Part shown: piece by piece, positions 1 through 8,191 of the stretch
Layout of the letters: each line of letters begins with the position of its first letter
Position numbering within the stretch: position 1 is the stretch's first letter
DNA from: Hyphomicrobiales bacterium
Lineage (GTDB): Bacteria; Pseudomonadota; Alphaproteobacteria; Rhizobiales; Rhizobiaceae
Direction: 5' to 3'
Length of the DNA: 32,413 bases
Assembly: GCA_900472785.1 (NCBI GenBank)
Contig: UCJH01000087.1
Span: 1-32,413, forward strand
Notes under the pieces: generated by a model
Databases searched by the model: none
Seen by the model: only the letters and a program-made list of their open reading frames with translations
What the model was told of the DNA's origin: nothing
Made by a program: the position numbers and the translations under genes

Positions 1-897
1 CGTCTGGAGCGCATTGCCGCGGACCCGATCGACGATGGAGCCGAGCGTGCGGACCGTTTCGCCAAGCGCTTCCGATTGAACCTGCGTCGTTTCCGACAGG
101 CGTTGCGTGCGCGAACCAAGCGATGCGCTGGAGGTTTCGATCGTTGCTGTCCGCTCCGTAATCGAAAGCAGGTTTCGCTCCAGGCCGTCGAGCGCGCCAT
201 CGAGCCGGCGGGCGATCGCCTGATAGCTTTCCGGAACCTCAGTCGGCGTGCGAACGGAGGTGTTGCCATCGGACAATCCCTCGACGACGGCGTCAAAGAC
301 GGCGATGGCCTCGGCCTCACCGGCCTTGCGCTGATCTGCCAGTTGGCGATGATGCGCATGGCGCTGTTCGTTGAAGCGCAACGAAACGGCAATTTCAGTA
401 TCGACGAAGACCGTGCGAACCAGGGCCGAAACAAGCTCCATCAGCTCGCCCTTGCGGGATTTTCCGAGCGGAAGCATGGATTTCGGCCAGAAATCCTCGA
501 TCGTCGCACAGAGCAGGCGCTCCAGCACGACGGCATGGCCGGCGATCTGCCAGCGCGGATCGAGCCCCATCTTGCTTTCGGTATCGGACAGGACCTTGAC
601 GCGTTCAGCATAGAGGCTGTCGAAACGCGCATCGGTGAGCACGCTCCAGTGGGAAGACTGGAGATCGTGAAGGCGCTCGATCTGGCGGTCGCTGGTAAAA
701 TGCCGGGCGGCTTCGGGGAATGTCTGCAGGCGCTGAAAGAGATCGCGGAGGGCGAGTTCGACCTCGGGACCGAGTGCCTGGCGATGCCGGCGAATGACGT
801 CGGTCTGGCCGTCATCGAGACCAGCAAAGCGCAAACGCTCAAGCAGACTGCCTGCCTGGGCCTTTCGCGACTGATCTGTTGACGTATCCTGCCTCAA
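1..897 (-). CDS. Globin-coupled sensor, methyl-accepting chemotaxis-type protein (5' part, runs off left edge)
   Basis: The reverse strand is open from a TTG at 897-895, with a GGGGA Shine-Dalgarno 6 nt upstream, to the window edge, giving the first 299 residues. Residues about 15-175 look like a protoglobin/globin-coupled-sensor domain: the stretch with FPEAARHF (about 60-67), SSHW (81-84), GLDPRW (111-116) and AVVLERLL matches my memory of rhizobial McpY/HemAT-type sensors. Residues from about 195 on become a polar, helical region (SLGSRTQRLSETTQ) like the entry to an MCP signalling coiled coil; the signalling tip lies outside the window. No membrane segment is seen, so a cytoplasmic sensor is expected. 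The usual proximal haem histidine position, in the IGEVHARIGL-like motif, is Glu107 here (TESKMGL), so haem binding is doubtful. The TTG start is the best supported, but the frame stays open further upstream. Other-frame ORFs over this region look like shadows. Confidence 0.8.
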   Translation of the reverse strand, partial: MRQDTSTDQSRKAQAGSLLERLRFAGLDDGQTDVIRRHRQALGPEVELALRDLFQRLQTFPEAARHFTSDRQIERLHDLQSSHWSVLTDARFDSLYAERVKVLSDTESKMGLDPRWQIAGHAVVLERLLCATIEDFWPKSMLPLGKSRKGELMELVSALVRTVFVDTEIAVSLRFNEQRHAHHRQLADQRKAGEAEAIAVFDAVVEGLSDGNTSVRTPTEVPESYQAIARRLDGALDGLERNLLSITERTATIETSSASLGSRTQRLSETTQVQSEALGETVRTLGSIVDRVRGNALQT

Positions 898-915
898 CGC
901 TGTTCCCCGGTTCAG

Positions 916-961
916 CGCATGATCCTGAAAAGTAGTTGTGCTTTTCAGACGGGATCATGCG
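916..961. repeat. Short palindromic intergenic repeat (rhizobial RIME-like)
   Basis: An imperfect palindrome: CGCATGATCC plus TGAAAAG (916-932) pairs with CTTTTCA (941-947) and GGATCATGCG (952-961), with a 4-nt bulge (948-951) and an 8-nt loop. GCATGATC...GAAAAG...CTTTTC...GATCATGC palindromes are scattered through intergenic regions of Rhizobium and Agrobacterium genomes. It sits directly upstream of the sensor gene's start. It has no T-tract, so it is not an obvious terminator. Confidence 0.7.
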
Positions 962-1507
962 TAAATTCCATGTCTAGCGCCGATCGTCGCATTCGACCCG
1001 AATGCTTGCGGCGCTGCTGCACTGTCGAACAACATGGGAGACCGGCGTCCATGACGGCGCCGTGTGCGGGATGGCCTCAAGTCCATAGACTTCAGGCATC
1101 AGTCCACGCGATCCGGTTTCCCAAGTCCATTCGTGAAGATTGTCATACCGGACCAGACCCGGTTCGACTGCGCGGCATCATGCCTTGTCGGGACCATCGG
1201 AACTTTCGCATTCCGAGGTGTATGACCATGTTTATGGTTAATTCCTTGCTTGAAGGTTAACGGTTCACGGTCCGTATATGCTTTCGCTAAAATTAAGCCG
1301 GTCGTTCCGCTTTCCTGCGGACCGGGAGAGCAAGCCACACAAGTCTTCCTGACAAAACCACAGGTTCTTAATGGTAAGACTTGGGAATTGAAGTTTGCGG
1401 TTCGCCACTGTACTTCTTGTTCTATTCTGCTTGAGGTCAGCCATGCGCAAGCATCGCGGACCAGTGTAAAGCGGCATCATGATGATGACGTAGGAAGGGA
1501 ATGGACA
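962..1507. other. Non-coding stretch, no gene recognised
   Basis: About 550 bp between the palindromic repeat and a small membrane ORF. Open frames exist on both strands but their translations are low-complexity Arg/Cys/Pro-rich sequences without recognisable motifs, which is typical of shadow frames. AT-rich patches with TTAACC-like words (about 1228-1262) are common in rhizobial intergenic DNA. A promoter for the 37-residue ORF should lie near its right end. I see no tRNA, clear hairpin or transposon remnant. Confidence 0.4.
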
Positions 1508-1621
1508 ATGATTGTTCTTGGATTGTGCGCCATGCTTATCGCCACCCTGACACTGGCTGCTGTCTCCATGCTTTTGAACATCGAAGACGACGGCAAGGCT
1601 ACAAGCTCGCGGGTTTTTTGA
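1508..1621 (+). CDS. Small single-span membrane protein, 37 aa, hypothetical
   Basis: An ATG at 1508 is preceded by a purine-rich AGGAAGGGA ribosome-binding site. The peptide begins MIVLGLCAMLIATLTLAA, runs through one strongly hydrophobic helix (about residues 2-23), and ends in a short polar tail with acidic residues (NIEDDGK). Its family is unknown to me. It stands alone: the sensor gene points away on the left and rhaK converges from the right, with its stop 101 bp away. The only support is the ribosome-binding site and the clean membrane-helix composition; an accidental ORF is possible. The last codons lie inside an inverted repeat (1605-1632). Confidence 0.4.
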   Translation: MIVLGLCAMLIATLTLAAVSMLLNIEDDGKATSSRVF

Positions 1622-1632
1622 GCGTCGCGAGC
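1605..1632. repeat. Inverted repeat overlapping the end of the 37-aa ORF
   Basis: GCTCGCG at 1605-1611 and CGCGAGC at 1626-1632 form a 7-bp stem; the 14-nt loop holds a T6 run and the ORF stop codon. It lies in the convergent gap between the small ORF and rhaK. The T-run is in the loop rather than after the stem, so it is not a canonical intrinsic terminator. Confidence 0.3.
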
Positions 1633-1721
1633 CGCCTTTCATCGGCACGTCGAAGTGTATCGCTCCCCTGAACGCGCCTTCTTCCTGAAAAATTTCCAAT
1701 GACACTTGTCCGCAGCGGATA

Positions 1722-3083
1722 TCAGCCGGCCGTTGCGCGCCATGCGTCCGCATAGGCCGAGTAGGCCTGCGGTATATGCCCGCTGAAAGCGGTCGTTTGC
1801 ACCTGCGCCCGAGCGGAATCCGCAAGACATGCGGCACCGAGGCTTGTGCCGGTTGCGCTTTGGCTGCCGGTCAAGATCGGCCGACCTGTCGCGGCCGCCA
1901 GCATGCGCAGATAGCTGACATTCCCGGCAAACGGCCCTTCGACGACGATGTCACCCCGCGCGCCGACAAGATCAAGACATGTTGCCGTCATCAGTGCGAG
2001 ATGAAAAGACACGATGGCATAACGTTCTTCGAGTGCAAGGCTGGCCTCGTCGCAGGTCCAGCGCGCTCTAGCGCCGGGAAACGGGCCGGAGCCTTCCGGA
2101 ACGGAAGGCAAAAGCATCCACTGGCGCCTGATAACTTCGGCCTCTGTTTCGATGGAAGCGGAAATATCCGGATCCGGCATCAGCGTGGCAAATGCCCGAC
2201 CGCCCATGAAACGGGCCGACGGCACGGGATCTCCGAGTGCGTTGACGTTGATCAGCGTGTCACGTGTTTCATCAAGCACAACCTTCTCTGCGCCGACGGC
2301 CATGATCACCACCCATGTTCCGGTCGAAACCACGGCGAATGGCGATGGCCGCGACAAGACGTGCGGCAGGAGCGAGGCGTTGGAGTCATGGATGCCGCAA
2401 TAGATCGGAAGGCCGGCTGGCAGGCCCGCCTCTTCCGCGACGGGCGGCAGCAGCCCGCCAAGGACATCGCTCGCCTTGCGAACCGATGCAAACAGGGGAC
2501 GCCAGCCGCGCTCGTCCACCATGCTGGAGAAATCGGCGCTGTAGGGGCTCCACAAATCCGTATGGCAGCCAAGCGATGTGAGCTCATTGGCAAGCACGCC
2601 GCTTAGTCGATAGGACCAGTATTGCGCATAGGTGAGAATGGTTGCGACGCCGGCAAACGCTTCCGGGAAGGTCTGCTGCTGCCAATAGATCTGCGCACCG
2701 ATGTTGAGACCCATCGGAAGGCGCGCTGTCCCGGTCTCGGCGAAGGGCGGCCGGAGACGATCATAGTCCGATGCAAGCGTATCCGGGCCGGTGAATTCAT
2801 AGTCGAGCAACGGCAAGGCGAGATCGCCGTGTGCATCGAGAAGAACAGCGGTCGCCCCGTGTGTAGTGACGGAGATGGCATCGATCGGAACTTCGGCATT
2901 CAGGTCGCCAAGACTTTGAATGATAAAGCGCCACAGCCGTTCGACATCGAAATGCGGATAGAGCCCGTCATTCGAGACGCCATTGGCGATCTTACGGACG
3001 GCGATTTCCTCGAAACGATCGAGGTCGACAAGCGCGACCTTGGCATTTGTCTTGCCGATGTCGATGACGGCGATGGTTTTCAT
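1722..3083 (-). CDS. rhaK: L-rhamnulokinase, FGGY family
   Basis: This 453-residue cytoplasmic kinase phosphorylates L-rhamnulose to L-rhamnulose 1-phosphate. The FGGY/actin-like ATPase fold shows in the N-terminal DIGKTNAK phosphate-binding loop (residues 8-15), the GIHDSNASLLPH segment with the likely catalytic Asp (about 230), the STGTW nucleotide-binding motif and the VEGPFAGN stretch near the C-terminus. It is the last gene of the rhaRSTPQMK operon: its ATG follows the rhaM stop by 4 bp, implying translational coupling. The rhizobial operon order and the kinase next to the ABC transporter match the rhamnose locus described in Rhizobium leguminosarum, where RhaK is also needed for transport by the ABC system; that extra role here is inference. 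No canonical terminator is evident after its stop. Confidence 0.93.
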   Translation of the reverse strand: MKTIAVIDIGKTNAKVALVDLDRFEEIAVRKIANGVSNDGLYPHFDVERLWRFIIQSLGDLNAEVPIDAISVTTHGATAVLLDAHGDLALPLLDYEFTGPDTLASDYDRLRPPFAETGTARLPMGLNIGAQIYWQQQTFPEAFAGVATILTYAQYWSYRLSGVLANELTSLGCHTDLWSPYSADFSSMVDERGWRPLFASVRKASDVLGGLLPPVAEEAGLPAGLPIYCGIHDSNASLLPHVLSRPSPFAVVSTGTWVVIMAVGAEKVVLDETRDTLINVNALGDPVPSARFMGGRAFATLMPDPDISASIETEAEVIRRQWMLLPSVPEGSGPFPGARARWTCDEASLALEERYAIVSFHLALMTATCLDLVGARGDIVVEGPFAGNVSYLRMLAAATGRPILTGSQSATGTSLGAACLADSARAQVQTTAFSGHIPQAYSAYADAWRATAG

Positions 3084-3087
3084 GGGG

Positions 3088-3402
3088 TCACGCCATATGG
3101 AAGACAGTGGTCAAGGACACGGCGACGGGCTCGTTGTTCTCTTTCGTCTCCATGATATCGGCCATATAGGCCCACCATTTCTGCATCACCGGATGCGATG
3201 GCAGGTCCGCCATCGTGTGGTCATCCCGTCGCCAGAGCACGCCGAACAGAAGGTTGGTCTCTTCATCCAGATGAATGGAATAGTCGGAGACACCGGCGTC
3301 CGTCAGGAGTTGCGACAGCTCCGGCCAGATCGCATCGTGACGGGCCTTGTATTCCTCGGTCATACCGGGATTGAGCCGCATGCGGAACGCGTATTTTTCC
3401 AT
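3088..3402 (-). CDS. rhaM: L-rhamnose mutarotase
   Basis: A 104-residue protein of the RhaM (formerly RhaU/YiiL) family, which interconverts the alpha and beta anomers of L-rhamnose so that the isomerase receives its preferred form. Length equals the E. coli enzyme (104 aa). The key residues line up: Tyr18 and His22 in [12 protein letters not shown], and the C-terminal WWAYMADIM segment that completes the active site. The ATG at 3402 has a strong AGGAG site 8-9 nt upstream. It lies between rhaQ (11-bp gap) and rhaK (4-bp gap) on the same strand, so it belongs to the rha operon. A much longer ORF covering it in the same frame is only upstream read-through across rhaQ. In rhizobial literature this gene is called rhaU. 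Confidence 0.95.
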   Translation of the reverse strand: MEKYAFRMRLNPGMTEEYKARHDAIWPELSQLLTDAGVSDYSIHLDEETNLLFGVLWRRDDHTMADLPSHPVMQKWWAYMADIMETKENNEPVAVSLTTVFHMA

Positions 3403-3413
3403 GGGCCGTTCTC

Positions 3414-4418
3414 CTAGCGGGCCGCGCGACGGCGGGTGCGCGACCAGATGATCGGCAGGGCAATGACGCAGATCAAGAGCGCGCCGATGAAAATCGACAT
3501 GACGATGCCGGGCACGTTCAAAAGGCCAAGGCCGAAAGTGACGAGCCCCATGATGAAGGCGGCGATGACGACGCCCTGAATGGTGCCGGAACCCCCGAGG
3601 ATCGAGACGCCGCCGAGAACGACCATGGTCACCACTTCCAGTTCCCATCCGACTGCAATCGACGGGCGGGTGGAGGCAAGGCGCGAGGTCAGCAGCACAG
3701 CCGCGATGCCGGACATCAGGCCCGTCAGGCAGAACAGGATGAACTTCACCCGCTCGACCCGGACGCCGGAGAAGCGGGCCGCAACGGGGTTGTTGCCTAT
3801 GGTGAAGACCTGCCGGCCAAAGTTGGTGTGGTGCAGCAGCACATAATAAAGAAGCGCGAAGATCAGGAAGAGGGCGAACTCGAAGGAAACCACCCACCAG
3901 ACATAGCCCTGGCCGAAATAGTCGAAGCCTGCGGGATAGCCTTTGAACGCCTGATCCCCCAGCACGATGTAAGAGATGCCGCGAAAGAAACTCATCGTGC
4001 CGATGGTCACGACGATCGAGGGCAGGCCAAGGCCGGTGACGAGGAAGCCGTTGAAAAAGCCGCAGAGAAGGCCGGTCAGGATGCCGATGGTCACCAGACC
4101 CGGCACGCCGACGCCGAACTGCAGGGCCACACCCATCGCCGTCGAGGCAAGCGCGATGATCGAGGCGACCGACAGATCGATTTCGCCGGAGATGATCAAG
4201 AGCGCCATGGCAAGCGCGATGATCGCCTTTTCCGTGAAGTTGAACGTCGCATCCGATAGCGACCACGGCGACAGGAAGTAGGGCGAAGCCAGCGAGTTGA
4301 CGATGAACAGCACGACCCCGACGATCAGCAGTAGCGTCGGCCACGAGAATACGGCCCCGCGCAGAGGGCTGTCGAGACGATCGGGAATATGACGCGCTTC
4401 GTGTGCTGTATCAGTCAT
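3414..4418 (-). CDS. rhaQ: Rhamnose ABC transporter permease RhaQ
   Basis: A 334-residue inner-membrane permease of the ribose/rhamnose-type (RbsC/BPD_transp_2) importer family. After a roughly 25-residue polar N-terminus there are about eight to ten hydrophobic helices. Typical family motifs are [19 protein letters not shown] (about 75-93), the cytoplasmic [17 protein letters not shown] loop (about 208-224) and the [14 protein letters not shown] loop (about 256-269) expected to contact the ATPase. The ATG at 4418 overlaps the rhaP stop by 4 nt (ATGA), so the two permeases are translationally coupled. Which permease is called rhaP and which rhaQ follows the gene order of the R. leguminosarum locus; the two are paralogous and probably form a heterodimeric channel. 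Confidence 0.9.
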   Translation of the reverse strand: MTDTAHEARHIPDRLDSPLRGAVFSWPTLLLIVGVVLFIVNSLASPYFLSPWSLSDATFNFTEKAIIALAMALLIISGEIDLSVASIIALASTAMGVALQFGVGVPGLVTIGILTGLLCGFFNGFLVTGLGLPSIVVTIGTMSFFRGISYIVLGDQAFKGYPAGFDYFGQGYVWWVVSFEFALFLIFALLYYVLLHHTNFGRQVFTIGNNPVAARFSGVRVERVKFILFCLTGLMSGIAAVLLTSRLASTRPSIAVGWELEVVTMVVLGGVSILGGSGTIQGVVIAAFIMGLVTFGLGLLNVPGIVMSIFIGALLICVIALPIIWSRTRRRAAR

Positions 4419-5395
4419 GACGTGGCCTCTGCTTCACGAAGGATAAGCCGGCTGCCGCGCTTTTCGCCACGGGCGTTGAGAACGACAGCCAGGATGATGG
4501 CGGCCCCGGAAATCGCCATCTGCCAGAAGGGCGAGACGTTGATGACCGGCAGCGCCGAATTGATGACGCCGAGGAAGAGAGCGCCGAGGAGCGCGCCGGC
4601 GACGGTGCCGACCCCGCCCGAGATGGAAATGCCGCCGATCACGCAGGCTGCGATGATGGTGAGTTCATAGCCCTTGGCGACCTCGACCGAGCCGATGACG
4701 TAGCGCGAGACCCAGAGGTAACCACAGAAGCCGGAGAGCAGGCCCGATATCAGGAAGGTCGCGAACTTGGTGCGGCCAACATCGATGCCGGCATAGACGG
4801 ACGCCGTCGGGTTGACGCCGACCGCATAGATGGCCCGTCCAAGCGAGGTGCGCGTCATCAGAATGAAAAAAGCCACGGCCACGACAATCGCGTACCAGGA
4901 GAGAGCCGGCAGACCGAGGAACTCGATGCGGGTATACTGCACGAAGGCCGGGCTCAGCTTGTCGGCATTCACCCACTGACCGCCGGCAATCAGGAAGATG
5001 ATGCCGCGATAGATTGTGAGCGTGCCGAGCGTCACGACAATGGCGGGGATGTTCAGGAGCCAGATCAGGATACCGTTGAAGGCGCCGAGCGCGAGGCCGC
5101 AAAGGCAGGCAAAGAGCATCAGTGCCGGGATCGGAATCCCCGGAAACGCGGCGTTGATCAGCGCCACGATCATGCCCGTCAGCGCCAGGTTGGACGCCAT
5201 GGACAGGTCGATCGAGCGCGTCAGGATGACCGACATCTGGCCGAGCGCCAGGATCATCAGCATCGCCGTATCATTGAAAATGCCCGCGAGCTTGCCAGGC
5301 GCTGCAAATCCAGGTGCGCGCAGATTGGTTGCGACGACCATGACCGTGACGATGACCGCCAGCCAGAATTCGCGGGATCGGATGACGGTTTTCAT
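4415..5395 (-). CDS. rhaP: Rhamnose ABC transporter permease RhaP
   Basis: A 326-residue permease paralogous to its neighbour. It begins with a short cytoplasmic tail (MKTVIRSREFW) and a first membrane helix, then shows the family motifs LTRSIDLSMASNLALTG (about 59-75), GVNPTASVYAGIDVGRTKF (about 192-210) and GGISISGGVGTVAGALLG (about 253-270). It ends in a basic tail (RGEKRGSRL). Its start overlaps the rhaT stop by 4 nt and its stop overlaps the rhaQ start by 4 nt. It would form the membrane channel of the RhaSTPQ importer with RhaQ. Assignment to rhamnose rests on the operon, not on the permease sequence itself. Confidence 0.9.
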   Translation of the reverse strand: MKTVIRSREFWLAVIVTVMVVATNLRAPGFAAPGKLAGIFNDTAMLMILALGQMSVILTRSIDLSMASNLALTGMIVALINAAFPGIPIPALMLFACLCGLALGAFNGILIWLLNIPAIVVTLGTLTIYRGIIFLIAGGQWVNADKLSPAFVQYTRIEFLGLPALSWYAIVVAVAFFILMTRTSLGRAIYAVGVNPTASVYAGIDVGRTKFATFLISGLLSGFCGYLWVSRYVIGSVEVAKGYELTIIAACVIGGISISGGVGTVAGALLGALFLGVINSALPVINVSPFWQMAISGAAIILAVVLNARGEKRGSRLILREAEATS

Positions 5396-6939
5396 GCCGC
5401 TTTCTCCCCAATGCCGGCGGCGGCGCGGACAAGCGTCTCCGCGTCGAAGCCGTTGTTCTTTTCGATGGTGGCGGCAATGCGACCTTCGCGCATCACGATG
5501 ATGCGATCGCTCATGCCCATGACTTCCGGCAGTTCGGACGAAACCATGATGACGGCGAGGCCCTGGCCGGCAAGCTCACTCATGAAGGCGTGAACGGCGG
5601 CCTTGGAACCGATATCGATGCCCTTGGTCGGCTCGTCGAGAATGATGACCCGCGGCTTGGTGGCGAGCCACTTGGCAATGACCACCTTCTGCTGATTGCC
5701 ACCGGAAAGTGTGCCGGCATTCTGGCTGAGCGAGGCGGCGCGCAGGTCAAGGCGCGTCGCATATTCGCGCGCCAGGGTAAATTCCTCTGCGAGGCGCAGG
5801 AAACCGCTTTTGGACGTGCGGCGCAGCGAGGGAAGCGAGATATTCTGGACGATGGGCATGTCGACCACGACGCCCTGCTTGCCGCGCTCTTCCGGCACAT
5901 AGACGATACCGTTCTCGATCGCCGCCGCCGGGCTGCGGATCACGGCGATATCCTCACCGATCCGGACCGCACCCTTGGATGGCCTGGTAATACCGATCAG
6001 CGCCTGCATCAGCTCGCTGCGGCCGGCACCGACCAGGCCGTAGAAGCCCAGGATCTCGCCCTTTCGCAGCGTGAAGTTGATGTCGGCGAATTCGGTCGGG
6101 TGGCAATAGCCGGAAACGGTCAGCACGGTTTCGCCGAGCGTGGCTTCCTGCTTGGGGAAGACATGCTCGACAGAGCGACCGACCATCATGCGCACGATGG
6201 TATCCTGATTGGTATCGGCGATCAGACCGCTGCCGACCATCTCGCCGTCGCGGAAGACAGTGTAGCGATCGGCGATGCGGTAGATCTCGTCGAACTTGTG
6301 CGAGATGAACAGGATCGCCTTGCCGTTCTTCTTCAGGAGCTCCATCAGCTCGAAGAGGTCCTGGATTTCCTTGTAGGAGAGAGCCGCCGTCGGCTCGTCC
6401 ATGATCACCACGTCGGCGTCGATCGATAGCGCGCGCGCCACCGCGACCAGATGCTTGTTGGCGATGCTCAGGTCCTTGAGGCGGGTCTCCGGCGCGATAT
6501 GGCCGGCGCCGATCTCTTGCAGAAGCTTACTCGACTTCTCGCGCATCGCGCCCCAGTCGAGCGTCTTGAAGCGGGTCTTCGGCGCGTGGCCGAGATAGAT
6601 GTTTTCCGCGACGCTCAGCTCGTCGAAAAGCACCGTTTCCTGATGGATGGCGGTGATGCCGAGCTTGAAGGCGGCATGCGGAGAAGACAGCGTCACCAGC
6701 TCGCCATCGATGCGGATCTCGCCTTCATCGGGCTGGTAGATGCCCGTCATGGTCTTGACCAGCGTCGACTTGCCGGCGCCGTTTTCACCGATCAGCGCTG
6801 TCACCTGGCCGGGGTAAAGCTCAAGCGCGACCTTGTGCAGCGCGCGAACCCCGGGAAAGGACTTGGTGATGCCGGACAGCGTGATCTTCGGCGTCGAGCG
6901 ACCAGGCACGGTCTCGGGCGTGGGTTGGGGCAATGTCAT
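5392..6939 (-). CDS. rhaT: Rhamnose ABC transporter ATPase (two ATP-binding domains)
   Basis: A 515-residue tandem ABC ATPase of the sugar-importer class (RbsA/XylG-like). Domain 1 has Walker A GENGAGKST (51-59), a degenerate signature LSIANKHLVAVARAL and Walker B VIMDEPTAALS. Domain 2 has the reduced Walker A GLVGAGRSEL usual for this class, the signature LSGGNQQKVVIAKWL and Walker B VIILDEPTKGIDIG. One half-site is therefore probably hydrolytically weak, which is normal for the family. It powers uptake of rhamnose through RhaP/RhaQ at the inner membrane. The ATG at 6939 lacks an obvious Shine-Dalgarno sequence, and a 128-bp gap with a hairpin separates it from rhaS. It differs from E. coli RhaT, which is an unrelated proton symporter with the same symbol. 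Confidence 0.93.
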   Translation of the reverse strand: MTLPQPTPETVPGRSTPKITLSGITKSFPGVRALHKVALELYPGQVTALIGENGAGKSTLVKTMTGIYQPDEGEIRIDGELVTLSSPHAAFKLGITAIHQETVLFDELSVAENIYLGHAPKTRFKTLDWGAMREKSSKLLQEIGAGHIAPETRLKDLSIANKHLVAVARALSIDADVVIMDEPTAALSYKEIQDLFELMELLKKNGKAILFISHKFDEIYRIADRYTVFRDGEMVGSGLIADTNQDTIVRMMVGRSVEHVFPKQEATLGETVLTVSGYCHPTEFADINFTLRKGEILGFYGLVGAGRSELMQALIGITRPSKGAVRIGEDIAVIRSPAAAIENGIVYVPEERGKQGVVVDMPIVQNISLPSLRRTSKSGFLRLAEEFTLAREYATRLDLRAASLSQNAGTLSGGNQQKVVIAKWLATKPRVIILDEPTKGIDIGSKAAVHAFMSELAGQGLAVIMVSSELPEVMGMSDRIIVMREGRIAATIEKNNGFDAETLVRAAAGIGEKAA

Positions 6940-7026
6940 GGGGTCAGCTTCGTTTCAATCGGTTACGGCAATCGCCAACCGTGAGGGTGGCGCGCAAGGT
7001 AATCCGTGGGCCGCCTGCGCGGGTGA

Positions 7027-7063
7027 GGCCGGCGGCGAGAACGCCACCGGCCAGATTTTTTTT
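7027..7063 (+). terminator. Strong hairpin after rhaS with a T8 tract in the antisense direction
   Basis: An 11-bp GC-rich stem (7027-7037 with 7042-7052, one G-T wobble, AGAA loop) is followed by T8 at 7056-7063 when read on the plus strand. Read in the rha operon direction, the A8 comes 4 nt after the rhaS stop and the stem follows, without a downstream U-tract. As RNA in the operon direction it would be a 3' stem protecting rhaS mRNA; as DNA it is an intrinsic terminator for antisense transcription. Confidence 0.65.
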
Positions 7064-7067
7064 GGGA

Positions 7068-8057
7068 TCAGTAGATCTTCGAGAATTCCTCGATGTTCGA
7101 CTTGTCGAACGTGAACGGGGCAGCCATGGCGGCCGAGTTCGTATCGTCGAGCGTGATTTCACCGACCTTGCCGATCGAGAACTTCGCGCCCGGCTTGGCT
7201 TCGGTGCCGCCGATCAGCTGGTGGCTGAGGTAGACGGCGGAGTAGCCGAGATCGATCGGGTTCCACAGGGCAACGGCCTGCGACGAACCGTTGTCGATGA
7301 ACTGCTTGAACTCGGACGGCAGAGCGAGACCGGTGACATTGACCTTGCCGATCAGGTTGCCGTCGGTGACGACCTGTGCGGCAGCGACGACGCCGACGGT
7401 GGTCGGAGCGATGATCGCCTTGAGGTTCGGATAGGACGAGATCAGGCCCTTGGCTTCATTGGTGCTCTTGACCGAGTCGTCGTCACCGTAGACGACCGAA
7501 ACCAGGTTGATCTTCGGGAACTTCTCCGGAAGGATCTTCTTGGCAGCCTCGATCCAGGCGTTCTGGTTGGTCGCCGTCGAGGACGCCGACAGGATGGCGA
7601 CGTCGCCGCCTTCCGGCAGATAGTCGGCGGCGAGCTTGATGATGGTTTCGCCGATCAGGTTGGTGTCGGACGGGTTCAGGTGCAACTGGCGACCTTCAGC
7701 AGCAACGCCGGAATCCCAGGAGATGACCTTGATGCCGCGATCCATGGCCTTCTTCAGAACCGGAACGAGCGCGTCCGGATCGTTCGACGAAATCGCGATG
7801 GCGTTGACGTTCTGGGCGATCAGCGAGTTGACGATTTCGATCTGGCCTTCGGCAGTTGCCGAGGTCGGGCCGGTGTAGATCACTTCGATGCCGCCGATTT
7901 CCTTCGCGGCATTTTCAGCGCCCTTGGCTGCGGCGTCGAAGAAGCCGTTGCCGAGCGATTTCACCACGAGAGCGATCTTTTCCGCAGCCATTGCGGGGGC
8001 GGCAAGCATGGTTGCCGCAAGCGCAGTCGTCAGAGCCAAAGTCTTCAGAAATTTCAT
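7068..8057 (-). CDS. rhaS: Rhamnose ABC transporter periplasmic binding protein
   Basis: A 329-residue type I periplasmic sugar-binding protein (LacI/RbsB-like fold). The N-terminus is a classical Sec signal peptide (MKFLKTLALTT... AAPAMA, cleavage expected after residue 24, leaving AEKIALVVKS). The mature part has the alternating two-lobe pattern of the family: GNGFFDAAAKGAENAAKE early, a VNAIAISSNDPDALVPVLKK strand-helix, and VAAAQVVTDGNLIGKVNVTG in the second lobe. The ATG is preceded by a strong GGGAGGAG site. It is the first transporter gene after rhaR (gap about 134 bp) and is followed by a stable hairpin, consistent with higher expression than the membrane components. It is not related to the E. 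coli AraC-type regulator also named RhaS. Confidence 0.93.
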   Translation of the reverse strand: MKFLKTLALTTALAATMLAAPAMAAEKIALVVKSLGNGFFDAAAKGAENAAKEIGGIEVIYTGPTSATAEGQIEIVNSLIAQNVNAIAISSNDPDALVPVLKKAMDRGIKVISWDSGVAAEGRQLHLNPSDTNLIGETIIKLAADYLPEGGDVAILSASSTATNQNAWIEAAKKILPEKFPKINLVSVVYGDDDSVKSTNEAKGLISSYPNLKAIIAPTTVGVVAAAQVVTDGNLIGKVNVTGLALPSEFKQFIDNGSSQAVALWNPIDLGYSAVYLSHQLIGGTEAKPGAKFSIGKVGEITLDDTNSAAMAAPFTFDKSNIEEFSKIY

Positions 8058-8191
8058 TGACGTTCTCCTCCCAATAAACCGCGCGCAACCCCGATGGCCC
8101 GCCTTGACCGGCTTGTTCTATCAATTTTGCCCCATGCTTCCGGCTGAAATGCCTTGGCCATATGGCGGTTGAACTCCCCGCTTCCTGCCAG

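Noticed and set aside
76-882. Plus-strand 268-residue ORF over the left edge
   Set aside because: Composition is shadow-like, while the opposite strand encodes a recognisable globin-coupled sensor.
3088-4344. Minus-strand 418-residue ORF spanning rhaM and rhaQ
   Set aside because: Only the last 104 residues are real (RhaM); the rest is an Arg/His-rich out-of-frame reading of rhaQ.
6933-8060. Long plus-strand ORF over rhaS
   Set aside because: Asp/Arg/Val-rich antisense shadow; the opposite strand has a signal peptide and a periplasmic binding protein.
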